Source of the DNA: Misgurnus anguillicaudatus
Lineage: Eukaryota; Chordata; Actinopteri; Cypriniformes; Cobitidae
Reading direction: 5' to 3'
DNA: 64,000 bases
Assembly (NCBI RefSeq): GCF_027580225.2
Contig: NC_073359.2
Coordinates: 14,888,001 to 14,952,000 of the forward strand
The notes beneath the pieces are model-generated. The model had not been told where the DNA came from, searched no databases, and saw nothing but the letters and a program-made list of their open reading frames with translations. Shown one piece after another: positions 62,697-64,000 of the stretch; within the stretch, counting starts at the first letter, position 1; every line of letters begins with the position of its first letter. The translations under genes and the position numbers were made by a program.

Positions 62697-63199
62697 TAGC
62701 TGTTTTAAAGCATATATAGCTCGGAAAAGCGTTTCTGAGTGATTTGTGGATATTTAAAGTGGCAATGTAATTTTTCATGCAGAAGTGACCAAATGTGCCT
62801 AAAATGCTCACGGGAGCATGCATATGATGAAACAAGCTGTTTTAAAGCATATCTAGCTCAGAAAAGCGTTTCTGAGTGATTTGTGCATATTTCAAGTGGC
62901 AATGTAACTTGTCATGCAAAAGTGACCAAATGTGCCTAAAATGCTCACGGGAGAATGCATATGATGAAACAAGCTGTTTTAAAGCCTATCTAGCTCAGAA
63001 AAGCGTTTCTGAGTGATTTGTGCATATTTCAAGTGGCAATGTAACTTTTCATGCAAAAGTGACCAAATGTGCCTAAAATGCTCACGGGAGCATGCATATG
63101 ATGAAACAAGCTGTTTTAAAGCCTATCTAGCTCAGAAAAGCGTTTCTGAGTGATTTGTACATATTTCAAGTGACAATGTAACTTTTCATGCAAAAGTGC
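62697..63199 (+). repeat. 137-bp satellite, block VI (type B)
   Basis: Under four monomers between element copy 3 and the family switch. The first monomer is unusually diverged (CATATATAGCTCGG, GTGGATATTTAAAG). The following ones share GAGAATGC or GCCTATCTAGC. Confidence 0.9.
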
Positions 63200-64000
63200 A
63201 CAACTCTGCTTAAAACGCTTACGGGAGCATTCTAATGATGAAACAAGTCGTTTAAAGGCATTTCCAGCTCAGAAAAGCAGTTTAGAGTGAAAAATCAACA
63301 TTTCAAGCTGAAATGTGACTTTTTATGCAAAAGTGCCCAACTCTGCTTAAAATGCTTCCAGGAGCATTCTAACGATGAAACAAGTCGTTTAAAGGCATTT
63401 CCAGCTCAGAAAAGCAGTTTAGAGTGAAAAATCAACGTTTCAAGCTGAAATGTGACTTTTCATGCAAAAGTGCCCAACTCTGCTTAAAATGCTTCCAGGA
63501 GCATTCTAACGATGAAACAAGTCGTTTAAAGGCATTTCCAGCTCAGAAAAGCAGTTTAGAGTGAAAAATCAACGTTTCAAGCTGAAATGTGACTTTTCAC
63601 GCAAAAGTGCACAACTCTGCTTAAAATGCTTCAAGGAGCATTCTAACGATGAAACAAGTTGTTTAAAGGCATTTCCACCTCAGAAAAGCAGTTTAGAGTG
63701 AAAAATCAACGTTTCAAGCTGAAATGTGACTTTTCACGCAAAAGTGCACAACTCTGCTTAAAATGCTTACAGGAGCATTCTAACGATGAAACAAGCCGTT
63801 TAAAGGCATTTCCAGCTCAGAAAAGCAGTTTAGAGTGAAAAATCAACGTTTCAAGCTGAAATGTGACTTTTCACGCAAAAGTGCACAACTCTGCTTAAAA
63901 TGCTTCAAGGAGCATTCTAACGATGAAACAAGTTGTTTAAAGGCATTTCCACCTCAGAAAAGCAGTTTAGAGTGAAAAATCAACGTTTCAAGCTGAAATG
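63200..64000 (+). repeat. Second 137-bp satellite family (type C)
   Basis: The landmark AGAGTGAAAAATCAAC recurs at 63284, 63421, 63558, 63695, 63832 and 63969, always 137 bp apart. The unit aligns end to end with the type B monomer without net gaps at roughly 75% identity by eye. Differences include GTGCACAACTCTGCTT, CATTCTAACGATG and GGCATTTCC. Monomers with CTTCAAGGAGC and TTTCCACCTC alternate at 274 bp, indicating a dimer. It runs off the window edge. Confidence 0.9.

Noticed and set aside
3435..64000. CENP-B box in the 137-bp monomer
   Set aside because: The pattern TTCG followed by A and CGGG at the required spacing is not present; only an isolated CACGGG exists.
3435..64000. CRISPR-like regular repeats
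   Set aside because: Repeats are contiguous 137-bp monomers without unique spacers, in clearly eukaryotic repeat DNA.

Overview
This window is eukaryotic, non-coding repeat DNA, most likely from a teleost fish and possibly a cyprinid. That placement rests on remembered resemblance of the dispersed repeats and transposon termini to teleost repeats and was not tested. I see no supportable protein-coding, rRNA or tRNA gene. The short open frames present follow the repeat phase and look incidental.

Layout. 1-3390 is a nested repeat: a roughly 187-bp subrepeat organised into larger units of 1325 and 1512 bp plus a partial third. A 44-bp linker leads to a 137-bp tandem satellite that runs in one orientation from 3435 to the right edge, about 42.7 kb and about 312 monomers in total. 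The satellite is broken by five insertions. Three are copies, all in the same orientation, of a 4.8-5.3 kb composite element with inverted-repeat ends (5309-10624, 15302-20273, 57860-62696). Two are copies of a 1.36-kb non-autonomous DNA transposon-like element (35762-37124, 43029-44395) flanked by the direct repeat CTAA. From about 63200 the array switches abruptly to a second 137-bp family, roughly 75% identical by eye.

How it was assembled. All three composite elements interrupt the monomer at the same base (GATGAAAC / TAGCTG), and unoccupied paralogues of the element-1, element-2 and 1.36-kb insertion sites lie elsewhere in the window. The satellite carries layered local amplification: period-3-plus-fragment, 9-mer (1231 bp), 11-mer (1506 bp), a 3.70-kb offset repeat and a 7.25-kb tandem duplication that includes the 1.36-kb element.

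The most notable cautions and leads are: a 7.3-kb tract (about 40824-48145) carrying dozens of single-base indels and covering nearly all of the second 7.25-kb copy, which suggests a poorly polished read patch and possibly an artefactual duplication; the composite element, whose 164-bp arms contain a chain of hairpins and a CCAAT/TATA-like inward promoter layout; and two perfect dyads in every satellite monomer, one of them lost in the right-hand family.
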